Origin: Rhodobacteraceae bacterium PARR1
Lineage (GTDB): Bacteria; Pseudomonadota; Alphaproteobacteria; Rhodobacterales; Rhodobacteraceae
Reading direction: 5' to 3'
NCBI GenBank assembly: GCA_002256185.1
Contig: NKIT01000023.1
Span: forward strand, 1 to 36,698
Length of the DNA stretch: 36,698 bases
The position numbers and the translations under genes are program-made. Below the pieces are notes generated by a model. The model did not search any database. It was given only the letters and a program-made list of their open reading frames with translations, and had not been told where the DNA came from. Shown one piece after another: positions 1 through 7,231 of this stretch (its first letter is position 1; each line of letters begins with the position of its first letter).

Positions 1-1
1 C

Positions 2-538
2 CGCTTGGTCGATATTCTGGGATGGAGCCGCGCCGACGCAAATCGCCGCGCATTGGAACTGCTGACCGAGGTGCAGATTCCCAATCCGGACCGGGTGCTG
101 CGGTCCTATCCACATGAATTGTCGGGGGGTATGCGCCAGCGCATCCTGATCGCATCCGCCTTTGCGGCCGAGCCGAAACTGATCGTGGCGGATGAGCCGA
201 CGACGGCGCTGGATGTGACGGTGCAGAAACAGATTCTCAAACTGATCGCCGGGATGCAGGCGCGGCATGGGACAGCGCTTTTGTTCGTGACGCATGACCT
301 TGGCGTGGTGTCCAAGGTCTGCCAGCGGCTGAGCGTGCTTTATGCCGGGATGGTGGTCGAGGATACCAGCGTCGCCGATTTCTTTGCCGCGCCGCGCCAT
401 GCCTATTCGGCGGCCTTGTTGGCGGCGACGCCGAAATACACCGATCCGGCGGCGGGATTGCAGCCGGTGCCCGATGCCGTCATCGCAGAGGTGCGGGCCG
501 AGGTGGCGGCGTTTGACCGGGGTGCCGCGCATGGCTGA
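2..538 (+). CDS. Dipeptide/oligopeptide ABC transporter ATPase, DppD/OppD-like (5' end outside window)
   Basis: The reading frame is open from the left edge, so the N-terminus, including Walker A, lies outside the window; 178 residues are visible. Visible motifs are the ABC signature LSGGMRQR, Walker B with D-loop (LIVADEPTTALD) and the H-loop FVTHDL. A C-terminal extension with PRHAYSAALLAATP is typical of the oligopeptide/dipeptide (OppD/DppD) branch. The protein would hydrolyse ATP on the cytoplasmic face of an importer for peptides or similar small solutes. Its stop codon overlaps the start of the next ATPase gene by 8 bases, which suggests translational coupling. The permease and binding-protein genes expected for such an operon would lie further left. 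The substrate cannot be told from the sequence. Confidence 0.93.
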   Translation, partial: RLVDILGWSRADANRRALELLTEVQIPNPDRVLRSYPHELSGGMRQRILIASAFAAEPKLIVADEPTTALDVTVQKQILKLIAGMQARHGTALLFVTHDLGVVSKVCQRLSVLYAGMVVEDTSVADFFAAPRHAYSAALLAATPKYTDPAAGLQPVPDAVIAEVRAEVAAFDRGAAHG

Positions 539-1331
539 TCTTTACCGTATTGAGGATTTGCGCCTGTCGCTGGCGGATATGACCTCAAAACCGCTGTTTG
601 GGGCGGCCCCCCGGATAGAAATCCTGAAAGGCCTGAACTTCACCATCCCCAAAGGCGCAGTGGTGGGGATTGTTGGCGGGTCGGGGTCGGGTAAATCCAC
701 CCTTGGCCGGGCCTTGGTGCGGTTGTTGGAACCGTCTGGCGGGGCGATCCGCTTTGACGGGACGGACATCACCCATCTGCCGGAAACCGCGCTGCGCCCG
801 CTCAGACGGCGGATGCAGATGATCTTTCAAGACCCGATGAGTTCTTTGAACCCGCGTCATCGGGTGGGGACGATCATCGCCGAACCCCTGCGTTTGCACG
901 GCTTTGACGCCATCCCTGACCGTGTCGCGCGGGCTTTGGATCATGTCGGCCTGCCGCAATCCTTTGCCAGCCGTTATCCGCATGAACTGTCCGGCGGGCA
1001 GCGTCAGCGCATCGGCATCGCCCGCGCCATCGCGCTGGAGCCGGATTTCATTCTGGCGGATGAGATCGTGTCGGGGCTGGATGTGTCATCCCAAGCGCAG
1101 GTCTTGAACCTGTTGGAACGGTTGGTGGCTGACCTTGGCCTGACGCTGGCCTTTATCAGCCATGACCTGAGCGTGATCCGCCGACTGTGCCAGCGGACCA
1201 TCGTGCTTTATCGCGGTGAGATTGTTGAGGACCGGCCCACGGCGGACCTCTTTGCCGATCCGCAGGCCGCCTATACGCGGGAATTGCTGGAAGCGATCCC
1301 CCTGCCCGATCCGTCTCAGGTCTGGGCCTGA
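531..1331 (+). CDS. Dipeptide/oligopeptide ABC transporter ATPase, DppF/OppF-like
   Basis: The product has 266 residues from the ATG at 531, inside the end of the preceding ATPase gene. The frame is open further upstream, but the protein similarity begins at MADLYRIEDL. Walker A is GGSGSGKST (about residues 49-57), followed by a Q-loop (IFQDPMSSLNPR), the signature LSGGQRQR, Walker B FILADEIVSGLD and the H-loop FISHDL. The QDPMSSLNPR stretch is characteristic of the OppF/DppF subfamily. The residue after the catalytic Asp-Glu pair is Ile instead of the usual Pro, a mild deviation. It probably pairs with the upstream ATPase as the heterodimeric motor of one importer. Its last 16 bases overlap the convergent thioesterase gene, and no terminator lies between them. 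Confidence 0.93.
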   Translation: MADLYRIEDLRLSLADMTSKPLFGAAPRIEILKGLNFTIPKGAVVGIVGGSGSGKSTLGRALVRLLEPSGGAIRFDGTDITHLPETALRPLRRRMQMIFQDPMSSLNPRHRVGTIIAEPLRLHGFDAIPDRVARALDHVGLPQSFASRYPHELSGGQRQRIGIARAIALEPDFILADEIVSGLDVSSQAQVLNLLERLVADLGLTLAFISHDLSVIRRLCQRTIVLYRGEIVEDRPTADLFADPQAAYTRELLEAIPLPDPSQVWA

Positions 1332-1786
1332 GGGGCCGAGGCTGGTGCGGAAACGGGGCGGCGTTCGGGGTCGACCGGGTTCATCAGGCTTTCCAGCTTG
1401 GCCTTCACATCCGCAGGCCAGAGCATCGACGTGTGACTGTCCAGCCAGCTTGCGGCCAAAACCTGCTCCACCGACCAGCGGTGTTCCTCGCCGCAATGGA
1501 TGGTGTGATTGATCCGGACCGAAGATTTTCCGACCTTCAGGATCGTCAGCCGAAAGGTCAGCTTGTCGCCAAAGAACGACGGCTTGGAAAAATCGCAGGA
1601 CAGGTGAACGGTGGGGGTGCCCCAGCGTTCCTTCCAGATGATTTCATGCCAAGGATAGCCGATATGGGACCAAAACTCCTCAACCACGCCATTCAGGATG
1701 TTCAGATAGGCTGGGTAATAGGCCGTCCCTGAAATGTCGCAATCGCCGAAGTTCAGCATCCGGTCAGTGGTAAAGCAGACGGTCAT
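1316..1786 (-). CDS. Acyl-CoA thioesterase, 4-hydroxybenzoyl-CoA thioesterase-like (hotdog fold)
   Basis: The product has 156 residues. I chose the ATG at 1786 because a run of six G's lies just upstream as a ribosome binding site; an in-frame start at 1813 is less likely. Near the N-terminus, NFGDCDISGTAYYPAYLNI fits the active-site helix pattern of the 4HBT hotdog family, where an Asp (15 or 17) contributes to thioester hydrolysis. The length suits a single hotdog domain with a short Pro/Ala-rich tail. It probably hydrolyses an acyl-CoA or aryl-CoA in the cytoplasm, but the substrate is unknown. It lies 51 bases downstream of the desaturase gene on the same strand, so the two may be co-transcribed. 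Its 3' end overlaps the convergent ABC ATPase gene. Confidence 0.85.
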   Translation of the reverse strand: MTVCFTTDRMLNFGDCDISGTAYYPAYLNILNGVVEEFWSHIGYPWHEIIWKERWGTPTVHLSCDFSKPSFFGDKLTFRLTILKVGKSSVRINHTIHCGEEHRWSVEQVLAASWLDSHTSMLWPADVKAKLESLMNPVDPERRPVSAPASAPQAQT

Positions 1787-1837
1787 CGGTCCCCCCATTG
1801 GCGTTTTGCCCAAGGCGACGTGAAACCGCCGCCAAGG

Positions 1838-2872
1838 TCAAGAGGCCAGACGACGCGCCTCACGAAAGGACACCAACCGGCGCGAGCTTTCGTCCCACAG
1901 GTGCAGGTTCACCGACCGCAGGCTGTCCCACAGCGTCAGTCGTTTCATCTGCGCCAGTTCCTTGTGATCGCGCAGGATCTGCGGCAGGCGGTAGAACGGG
2001 ATGCGGCTGTACAGGTGATGCACATGGTGGATGCCGATATTGGCCGACAGCCAGCGCAGGGGTTGCGGCAGGACGTAATGCGACGACCCGGCCAAGGCGG
2101 CCTCGTGCAACTGCCAATCGTCGCCCTTTGACCAATGGGTGTCTTCGAACTGGTGCTGCACATAGAACAGCCACACGCCGATGGACCCCGCGATGATCGA
2201 TGTCGGCAGGAAAATCAGCAGGAACGGCAGCAAACCGCCAAACCAGATGATCGCACCCAGCACCAGCGCAAGCGCGGCATTGGTGCCCCAAGCCGATCCC
2301 CAGAAGCGCCAGCCCGACCGCATCAGACCGACCGGCAGGCGGTTTTGCAGCAAGAACAGATAGCTTGGCCCCAGCACAAACAGTGTGAACGGATGACGGT
2401 AGGCGCGATAGAGCACCCGCCCGAACCAGCCGCGTGCGCGATATTCGGCCACGGTCAGGGTCATGACATCACCAATGCCGCGCTGATCCAGATTGCCGTG
2501 CTGGGCGTGGTGCATCGCATGGGTGCGCCGCCAGACGTCATAGGGGGTCAGCGTCAGCACGCCCAGAAACCGGCCGACCCAATCCTGCGCCGTGCGATTG
2601 GGGAAGAACGAGGCATGACCGCAATCGTGCTGGATGCAGAACAGCCGGACCAGAAACAGCGCGTTGACCGTGGAAATTGCCAGCGTCAGCCAGAGGCTTA
2701 CAGAAATAGCGGCCCAAGCCAGCGCCCAAAGCGCAAAGAACGGAATCAGCGTGGCGGTTAGCTCCCACACACTGCGCCGAACCGAAGGTTCGCGGTAGCG
2801 GGCGAGGATTGCCACCCAATCCTTGGCTTGCCGCCCGGTCGGCTGCGCCGTGTCTTGTTCCGTCGAAGTCAT
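1838..2872 (-). CDS. Membrane fatty acid desaturase
   Basis: The product has 344 residues from the ATG at 2872, with AAAGGTG upstream. It carries the three histidine boxes of the membrane di-iron desaturases: HDCGH (residues 82-86), HAMHH (118-122) and HHVHH (281-285). Several hydrophobic membrane segments separate them (around 40-80 and 195-235). The arrangement fits the acyl-lipid/omega-6 (delta-12) type, which introduces a double bond into a membrane lipid acyl chain using O2 and reduced ferredoxin or cytochrome. Regiospecificity cannot be read from the sequence, and related hydroxylases or carotenoid-modifying enzymes share the boxes. The thioesterase gene follows on the same strand. Its upstream boundary is the terminator of the OmpA operon. 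Confidence 0.9.
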   Translation of the reverse strand: MTSTEQDTAQPTGRQAKDWVAILARYREPSVRRSVWELTATLIPFFALWALAWAAISVSLWLTLAISTVNALFLVRLFCIQHDCGHASFFPNRTAQDWVGRFLGVLTLTPYDVWRRTHAMHHAQHGNLDQRGIGDVMTLTVAEYRARGWFGRVLYRAYRHPFTLFVLGPSYLFLLQNRLPVGLMRSGWRFWGSAWGTNAALALVLGAIIWFGGLLPFLLIFLPTSIIAGSIGVWLFYVQHQFEDTHWSKGDDWQLHEAALAGSSHYVLPQPLRWLSANIGIHHVHHLYSRIPFYRLPQILRDHKELAQMKRLTLWDSLRSVNLHLWDESSRRLVSFREARRLAS

Positions 2873-2957
2873 TCCGCAAGCACCTTTATGCCCCTTTGTC
2901 CCAACACGCCCTAACATGCCTCAGGTCAAAGCGATATGGCCAGTCGGTCGCATCAGC

Positions 2958-2983
2958 AAAAACGGGCGCCGTTTGGGCGCCCG
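2958..2983 (-). terminator. Rho-independent terminator of the five-gene exported-protein operon
   Basis: An 8-bp GC stem (CGGGCGCC at 2963-2970, GGCGCCCG at 2976-2983) with a 5-base loop is followed, on the minus strand, by a run of five T's (A's at 2958-2962 on the plus strand). It lies 39 bases past the stop of the OmpA-like lipoprotein gene and ahead of the desaturase start. Confidence 0.85.
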
Positions 2984-3021
2984 CTATCCTTTTGAGAGTG
3001 CGATATCGCGTCGCGACAGGG

Positions 3022-3438
3022 TCACATCGTGCTGAACAGGATCTCCACACGCCGGTCAACGGTCGGATCGGCAACCGATGGATCGCTGGAAATGTTTTCC
3101 TGACTCCCCATCCCCAGAAGCTGCATCCGCACCGGTTGCGCCCCGCGTTTCGCCAGTTCTTCCGCAGCCCGGCTGGCGCGCTGCTGGTCCAGTTCGGCGG
3201 CGTTCTCATCTTTGGACACATGCCCGACGATCCGCACGGCGGTATTGTCGTATTGCACCAGATATGCAGCGGCCTCGTCGAAAACGGCGGCAGCCTCTTC
3301 GTCCGGGGTCGCGCTGTCCTTTTCAAAGAACACGAAGAAGGCCGTGGGAACGGGCTTGCCCTTTACATTGGGCGTGCCGACACATCCGGCCAGTGCAAGA
3401 GCAAGGCCTAGCACTATGCAGCGTCTAAGGGTGATCAT
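3022..3438 (-). CDS. OmpA-family lipoprotein (small)
   Basis: The product has 138 residues. The N-terminus is a lipoprotein signal ending in a lipobox (LAGC, Cys19), so the protein should be acylated and membrane-anchored, probably in the outer membrane. From about residue 35 an OmpA-like peptidoglycan-binding domain follows, with FFEKDSATPDEEA, then VRIVGHVSKDENAAELDQQR and the C-terminal DPTVDRRVEI, which matches the NRRVEI element of the family. The GHVSKDEN stretch replaces the more usual GHTDxxG. It is the last gene of the five-gene operon, 43 bases after the larger OmpA lipoprotein gene and just before a terminator. It probably links an outer-membrane structure to the cell wall. Confidence 0.9.
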   Translation of the reverse strand: MITLRRCIVLGLALALAGCVGTPNVKGKPVPTAFFVFFEKDSATPDEEAAAVFDEAAAYLVQYDNTAVRIVGHVSKDENAAELDQQRASRAAEELAKRGAQPVRMQLLGMGSQENISSDPSVADPTVDRRVEILFSTM

Positions 3439-3481
3439 CGGTTTTTGTCCTCGTCACAATACCCACTATACCCACATTGCA

Positions 3482-4510
3482 TCAATTCTGAGCCGGGGGA
3501 AACGTTGCGACCGTGTTATCGCCATTGGGGGCAGAGATTGCGGTCAGAACCACCACGCCGTTTACCTTCAATTCCCGGACGAGTTTATCCTCAGTCGCGA
3601 CGGATTTGGCTTCCGTCGTGACGGCCCAGTCACCGGCACGACCCGCCGTTTGGGTCGTAACGGTGGTGCCGTCGTCATAGACTCCCGCCCAAGTCGCGGT
3701 TTCCTGCGAACTGCCCGGCGCTGTGACATTCCCCTTGTCGCTCACGATCGGATAAACGACCGGCGGCGATGGCGGCGGCGTCAAGACAGCGGGTTTGATT
3801 TCCGACAGGCAGGACGGATAGCTGGCCAGATAGGACGGTTTGACCATGCCGCAGGCCACGGCGACCTTGGTGCGCAGGCGCGGGATCGTCACAAAGCCCG
3901 TCACTTCGGTCACGGTGCGGCGGTTCAGTGCTTCACGGCTGTCTGCCGGGATGATCGGTTTGGTTTCGCCATAGCTGACAAGCGCTTCCAACTGATCGGA
4001 CGGCACGCCTTTGCCGGCAAGGTATGCCACAACGGTTTCGGCGCGGCGCTTGGCCAGATCGAAGTTATAGCCTTCGTTGCCCACCAGATCGGTGTGCCCG
4101 AAGACCGAGAAGCGCAGGTTTACAAAGCGCAGCATCCAAGCTGCCTGCACATCAAGAATTGCGGCCCCGGCGGGTGTCAGGTCGGCCTTGTCGAATTCAA
4201 AGTTGACGATCGGTGCAACTTCGGCGGCGAAACGCGAATTCAGGCTGGCGATGTCTGCCGCCTGACCGGGTGTCAGGTCCGACAGCTTTACATAGCCTTC
4301 GCAGCCCGAAACCTTGTTCACGGCGCGGTCGATCAGATGCTCGCACAGCGTGCCTGCCGGAACGCTGCGGCCATCCGCGACGATCAGGACCGGGCCAGAT
4401 GCGGCAGGCGCTGCCCCGGAGGTGGACAGCGGAACCGAGGCTTGCTCGTTCACACAGCCAGCGACAAGACCCGCAAAGAGCAGGGCGGAAAGGACGGGTT
4501 TCAAGGTCAT
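3482..4510 (-). CDS. OmpA-family lipoprotein (large)
   Basis: The product has 342 residues from the ATG at 4510, which has a GGAG ribosome site 5 bases upstream. A GTG two codons earlier (4516) is the alternative start. The N-terminus is a lipoprotein signal with the lipobox VAGC. An OmpA-like domain occupies about residues 100-230: VNFEFDKADLTPAGAAIL, FSVFGHTDLVGNEGYN, LAKRRAETVVAYL and EALNRRTVTEV. The C-terminal third has a Pro-rich linker (TPPPSPPVVYP) and a segment I do not recognise. The OmpA domain should bind peptidoglycan while the lipid anchors the N-terminus. Two OmpA lipoproteins in tandem beside three exported proteins suggest an envelope assembly or secretion apparatus. Confidence 0.9.
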   Translation of the reverse strand: MTLKPVLSALLFAGLVAGCVNEQASVPLSTSGAAPAASGPVLIVADGRSVPAGTLCEHLIDRAVNKVSGCEGYVKLSDLTPGQAADIASLNSRFAAEVAPIVNFEFDKADLTPAGAAILDVQAAWMLRFVNLRFSVFGHTDLVGNEGYNFDLAKRRAETVVAYLAGKGVPSDQLEALVSYGETKPIIPADSREALNRRTVTEVTGFVTIPRLRTKVAVACGMVKPSYLASYPSCLSEIKPAVLTPPPSPPVVYPIVSDKGNVTAPGSSQETATWAGVYDDGTTVTTQTAGRAGDWAVTTEAKSVATEDKLVRELKVNGVVVLTAISAPNGDNTVATFPPAQN

Positions 4511-4559
4511 GGTCACTCCAGGCTTGGATGCAGATCGGCCAGTCGCGTGGGACGACGGG

Positions 4560-5054
4560 TCACGACCCGAAGAAACCCGCGTTCAAAAGCGGCGGATTCG
4601 TGAAATCGATGGGCAGTTGGGACGGGATGGTGAACTTCGAGTCTGCAAACAACGACTCGATCTGCACCATGGGTTTGGCATTCATGAAGTCTTCGATCCG
4701 TGCCTCATGCTGTGCGTTCAGGCCGATGATCATTGAGTCGACCATCTGCAACTGGGCATGCGCATAGCTGGAGATAACAGTCTGCCACTGTGACGCATAG
4801 GCTTCCGCAGACAGCGCAATGGCATCATCGCGCGGCGATGCCGGAACAAGTTCGGCCAGACGGGTGCGCATTGACGCAACAATTGTCAAAGTCTGGGCGT
4901 TCTGGGCTGCAATGATGGCTTGCGGCGAAGAGATCGGCGCAGTGACAAGTACAGCCGTTGGCACCGGAACGGCAGGGATTTCCTCTGCCAGGACCGGTGC
5001 GACATTCGACAGGATGGCGACCAGACATAGTCCCCTGACGGAAAGGATACGCAT
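4560..5054 (-). CDS. Exported protein of unknown function
   Basis: The product has 164 residues. The N-terminus MRILSVRGLCLVAILSNVAPVLAEE is a plausible Sec signal peptide with cleavage after VLA. The mature part is mostly predicted helical (IIAAQNAQTLTIVASMRTRL, then AYASQWQTVISSYAHAQLQM) and ends in a short segment rich in Pro, Asn and Phe (IDFTNPPLLNAGFFGS). I do not recognise a family. It starts 3 bases after the stop of the preceding exported-protein gene, so the two are almost certainly translated from one message. It could be a periplasmic chaperone or accessory for the secreted product of the first gene, but that is inferred only from position. Confidence 0.8.
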   Translation of the reverse strand: MRILSVRGLCLVAILSNVAPVLAEEIPAVPVPTAVLVTAPISSPQAIIAAQNAQTLTIVASMRTRLAELVPASPRDDAIALSAEAYASQWQTVISSYAHAQLQMVDSMIIGLNAQHEARIEDFMNAKPMVQIESLFADSKFTIPSQLPIDFTNPPLLNAGFFGS

Positions 5055-5057
5055 TTT

Positions 5058-5759
5058 TTACCTCCGGCTGATGGTACAACCGCGCTTCGCGACCATCGCC
5101 TCGAACTTGGCAGAGGCGTTCTTTGGCACGACGACGGTGCAATTCGCCGCCATTGCGCCGAGGGAAGCCTCGACCTGACGGTCTGTGTTGGAATTGGCGC
5201 TCGTGGACACCCGCGGTGCATTGGCGCGCGGATGGGCAGAGCTGACCTCGGTGCCCGGAGCGGTGACGTTATAGCCAAGCTCTTTGAAGGCGTCAGACAG
5301 GATCGGGTCTTGCATCATCACCACGATGGCGACGCGCTTGAGTTCGTTTGATTCCGTTGAGGGCATATGTTCCGCCGCGCCAATCAGGGTTTGCACCCAG
5401 TTTCGGCGTTGGCAGGATTCGTCATCAAAGGACCGTCCGCCGCCGATCCCGAAACCGGGAAGCGAGGCTGAGACACCGCCCGAGACGCCCATACAGGCCC
5501 CCCCGGCAAAGCTGGGAAGGGATGGTGCGTTGCCCATCGCTCGTCCGCTGTTGTTGGAAAAGTCGAAAACGTTGCCGCCCGACTGGGCCTGCGCATCGTT
5601 GCCAACGCTGTTGGACGCGGTGATGCCGGACACCTGCGCATTCGAGGCAGAGTTGGTTGCGCTGCCATCCAGCGTGCTATTCTGGGCGAAAGCTGCGCCA
5701 GAACACAGACCAAATGTCAGCAGCAGCGCGGCCGCAGCTTTCATATACGCAAATTTCAT
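5058..5759 (-). CDS. Exported protein with Gly/Ser-rich N-terminus and Cys-bounded core
   Basis: The product has 233 residues with a signal peptide cleaved near AFAQN. The mature N-terminus is rich in Asn, Ser and Gly. The central part has CMGVSGGVSASLPGFGIGGG followed by RSFDDESCQRRNW and a helical region (MMQDPILSDAFKELGY). I recall a similar layout (a CMG-type turn, a Gly/Ser stretch, a DDxxC element, then a helix with a QD motif) from small phage and envelope proteins, but I cannot name the family. The C-terminus repeats a Cys-containing pattern (ANCTVVVPKNA and RGCTISRR), so two disulfides are possible. It is the second gene of the operon, separated from the first by a strong hairpin. 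Confidence 0.8.
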   Translation of the reverse strand: MKFAYMKAAAALLLTFGLCSGAAFAQNSTLDGSATNSASNAQVSGITASNSVGNDAQAQSGGNVFDFSNNSGRAMGNAPSLPSFAGGACMGVSGGVSASLPGFGIGGGRSFDDESCQRRNWVQTLIGAAEHMPSTESNELKRVAIVVMMQDPILSDAFKELGYNVTAPGTEVSSAHPRANAPRVSTSANSNTDRQVEASLGAMAANCTVVVPKNASAKFEAMVAKRGCTISRR

Positions 5760-5799
5760 TTGGCCGATCCACCTTGGGCGACGATTGAGGGTACAAAGT

Positions 5800-5824
5800 G
5801 GGTCAGGCCATGATGGCCTGACCC
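5800..5824 (-). terminator. Strong hairpin between first and second genes of the exported-protein operon (partial terminator or mRNA stabiliser)
   Basis: A perfect 11-bp inverted repeat (5800-5810 and 5814-5824) with a 3-base loop lies 24 bases past the stop of the Ala/Gly-rich secreted protein gene. On the minus strand it is followed by ACTTTGT, only weakly T-rich. It could terminate part of the transcripts or protect the 3' end of the first cistron, giving more of the secreted product than of the accessory proteins. Confidence 0.6.
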
Positions 5825-5848
5825 GGTGTTGATTGCCGACCAGAGTGA

Positions 5849-6727
5849 TCAGAGCGGGTTGTTGCTGCTGAAGAACGAGCCGGTCTGGTTGCGGGTGCCT
5901 TCGCCCGAAGCAGCGCCGCCGCCGGTGAAGAAACCACCGGTCGAGGTGGTGATCGACACGGTGCCGTTGCCTGCGTTCGACACGGAGATCGCGATCTCGT
6001 TGTCGGCGCCGGTCAGGTCCGAGGTCACGTCAAACAACGCACCAAAGCCGCTGCCGCTGCCGTTCACAAGCGAGGCGGTGCCCAGGTTCACACCCGAGGA
6101 ACCATCGCCGATAACCGACGACGAACCGTAGGCGTCAGCCGTGTTGGCTTCGCCAACGGTCAGACCGTTCGCGCCGGCAAACAGGCCCGAGGTGCCCAGC
6201 AGTTGCAGGGTGTTGGCGGTCGACAGCGAACCGTTCAGCGAACCCTGCGATGCAGCGCTGGCCGACGAGGTGCCCGAAGCGGTGTCAGTGGTGCCCGAAG
6301 TGCCGGTGTCAGCCGACGCTGCGCCAGCCGAACCCAACGAAGCGATGGCTTCGCCGCGTGCAATGACCGAACCCAGGCCAACCATGGCGCCGGAGGTGGT
6401 GATTTCGCGGGTGAAGTCGAGTTCGGAGTTGACGGTTGCCGAAGCGCCCGCACCGACCAGACCCGGGATTTGTGCGTTGTTGAACTCAAGACCCGACGAA
6501 GCAGCGCCGGTCAGGTTCATGTTCGCAACCGAACGCGACAGGGTCAGCGCGCCGGTGCCGACGCCATTGACGGCCACTTGGCCGCCGATGATGAAGCCGG
6601 TCTGGTCGGGCGAAAGCACCGAAACCGAAGCGGCGAAGGTGTTTGCCGAAGTGTCAGCCATTGCATAGCCGGTCGCGCCGAAAAGGGCGGCGATAGCGAT
6701 GAGGCTCGTGGAGTGCCTAATTTTCAT
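5849..6727 (-). CDS. Secreted Ala/Gly/Ser/Thr-rich low-complexity protein (possible matrix or fibre subunit)
   Basis: The product has 292 residues. An AGAGGT ribosome site lies 6 bases before the ATG. The N-terminus is a classical signal peptide cleaved after GYAMA. The mature chain has almost no Lys, no Cys that I could see, and is dominated by Ala, Gly, Ser, Thr and Asn. A stretch such as TASGTSSASAASQGSLNGSL forms a flexible middle, and the ends contain alternating hydrophobic/polar strands (GFIIGGQVAVNGVG, NEIAISVSNAGNGTVSITTS) that suggest beta structure. The composition fits a secreted structural, amyloid-like or surface-layer protein, but no known repeat (curlin, Fap) is present. It is the first gene of a five-gene operon whose other members are envelope proteins, so it is the natural candidate for their substrate. 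Confidence 0.8.
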   Translation of the reverse strand: MKIRHSTSLIAIAALFGATGYAMADTSANTFAASVSVLSPDQTGFIIGGQVAVNGVGTGALTLSRSVANMNLTGAASSGLEFNNAQIPGLVGAGASATVNSELDFTREITTSGAMVGLGSVIARGEAIASLGSAGAASADTGTSGTTDTASGTSSASAASQGSLNGSLSTANTLQLLGTSGLFAGANGLTVGEANTADAYGSSSVIGDGSSGVNLGTASLVNGSGSGFGALFDVTSDLTGADNEIAISVSNAGNGTVSITTSTGGFFTGGGAASGEGTRNQTGSFFSSNNPL

Positions 6728-6780
6728 TTCATACCTCTGTTGCGTTAGACGGGACGTCGGAATTAACTATTCTTAATCCC

Positions 6781-6807
6781 ACCGACATTGACATGCTTCT
6801 TGTCGGT
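6781..6807. promoter_or_regulatory. Inverted repeat upstream of the secreted-protein operon, candidate operator
   Basis: ACCGACA (6781-6787) and TGTCGGT (6801-6807) form a perfect 7-bp inverted repeat with 13 bases between. It is 54 bases upstream of the start codon of the secreted Ala/Gly-rich protein gene, overlapping the spacer and -10 region of the candidate promoter. It could be a repressor site or a 5'-leader hairpin. Confidence 0.4.
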
Positions 6808-6819
6808 CCCGCCTGTCAA
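6791..6819 (-). promoter_or_regulatory. Candidate sigma-70-type promoter for the secreted-protein operon
   Basis: On the minus strand a perfect TTGACA -35 box (6814-6819) is followed after 17 bases by GCATGT (6791-6796), a poor -10 box. The position, about 65 bases upstream of the start codon, suits a promoter. The weak -10 suggests dependence on an activator or another sigma factor. Confidence 0.35.
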
Positions 6820-7231
6820 GTGAGTAGAAGATTACTGAACGTCATCAGACTGTTAAACCAGACGCGTTTCAGGATTTGACCGTAAAAAACCGTTTACAAG
6901 GCATTGATAACGCTTGGTTTAAATTACGGATACTATCGAAATGGATGGAAATTGCAGACGTCTGACTGAAACTATCAAAGGCAAATTTTAAACTGACGAA
7001 AGTATGTATTAGCCAAACGTATGTATCGAAAGTTTGCGGCACTTCGCGAGATTAAATTTGCATCCTCTACACCACAATTGATTATGCCAGCGCCCCCCGC
7101 CTCACCGTAAGATGTTCAGATTGGTGAAAACCCAACTCAAAGGAGAATCGACCTCTATCGAAAGACAAAAATCCATTCCTCGCCGCCGCCGCGCGAATCG
7201 GTGCAGCCCAGAGGTGCACCGCGGGACCGGT
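6820..7231. other. AT-rich non-coding region with a repeated GTATGTAT element
   Basis: About 410 bases without a credible gene, visibly more AT-rich than the rest of the window. GTATGTAT occurs twice (7002-7009 and 7019-7026), and CGAAAGT occurs at 6997-7003 and 7027-7033, flanking the pair. A 7-bp hairpin (7199-7205 and 7215-7221) lies just past the stop of the MacB-like gene but lacks an adjacent T-tract. The region most likely holds upstream control sites for the secreted-protein operon and the end of the ABC operon transcript. Confidence 0.5.

Noticed and set aside
3212-4603. A 463-codon plus-strand frame opposite the OmpA lipoprotein genes
   Set aside because: The minus strand has clear lipoboxes and OmpA domains. 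The plus-strand frame has antisense-like composition and no motif.
4560-5054. Resemblance of the C-terminal FTNPPLLNAGFFGS to the N-terminus of curli accessory CsgF
   Set aside because: The match is short, at the wrong end of the protein, and no CsgG, CsgE or curlin repeat is present in the operon.
7199-7221. A 7-bp hairpin after the MacB-like gene as an intrinsic terminator
   Set aside because: The T-rich stretch on the minus strand is about 30 bases further on, too far for intrinsic termination. It is mentioned only within the non-coding region entry.
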